Assembly: GCA_048213135.1 (NCBI GenBank)
Contig: PS015387.1
Coordinates: forward strand, 1 to 24,375
Length of the DNA stretch: 24,375 bases
From: Reclinomonas americana ATCC 50394
Lineage: Eukaryota; Jakobida; Jakobea; Jakobida
Direction of reading: 5' to 3'
Of this stretch, positions 24,372 to 24,375 are shown one piece after another. Position 1 is the stretch's first letter, and every line of letters starts with the position of its first letter. Under the pieces are notes generated by a model, which was given only the letters and a program-made list of their open reading frames with translations, ran no database searches and was not told the origin of the DNA. The translations under genes and the position numbers were made by a program.

Positions 24372-24375
24372 GTAG

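Overview
The window is nuclear DNA from a single-celled eukaryote with a compact, GC-rich, intron-dense genome. Six of the eight genes are broken into 7 to 24 exons. Most introns are 40-110 nt, begin with GT and end with AG. Four genes are orthologues of eukaryote-specific proteins: TSC1/hamartin, PLRG1/PRL1, aspartylglucosaminidase and AND-1/WDHD1. A recognisable TSC1 would fit an animal/fungus/amoeba-side lineage, but the sequence alone does not name the organism. Two runs of N (20 and 592 bases) show this is scaffolded assembly.

Layout, left to right: (1) TSC1-like gene, + strand, open at the left edge, ending at 4987 (or 5106 with a further exon). (2) PLRG1/PRL1 spliceosomal WD40 protein, - strand, 7909 to 5100, tail to tail with TSC1. 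(3) Leucine-rich-repeat protein fused to DUF4476-like modules and a beta-rich centre, + strand, 7985-13075, head to head with PLRG1 across 75 bp. (4, 5) Two tandem small secreted proteins, + strand, 13742-14379 and 14903-15531, duplicated with their promoter blocks. (6) AGA, lysosomal-type aspartylglucosaminidase, - strand, 17569 to 15667. (7) METTL13/EEF1AKMT4-type methyltransferase, + strand, 17650-19107, head to head with AGA across 80 bp. (8) AND-1/Ctf4/WDHD1 replication factor, - strand, 24266 to 19157, lacking its first exon(s), which lie beyond the right edge.

The genes do not form one pathway: they are mostly housekeeping genes for growth control, splicing, glycoprotein turnover, translation-factor methylation and replication. 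Three things they share are more unusual. Genes lie tail to tail with 49-135 bp between stop codons, or overlap, and head to head with under 85 bp between start codons. Introns with long pyrimidine tracts on the sense strand lie at the 5' ends of three genes. About a fifth of the introns I mapped (15 of 78) use an unusual 5' splice site, GTT-N-CG, fixed by reading phase and, in most cases, by protein homology.

Exon boundaries were worked out by hand from reading phase, GT/AG sites and remembered family sequences. No search or transcript data were used.
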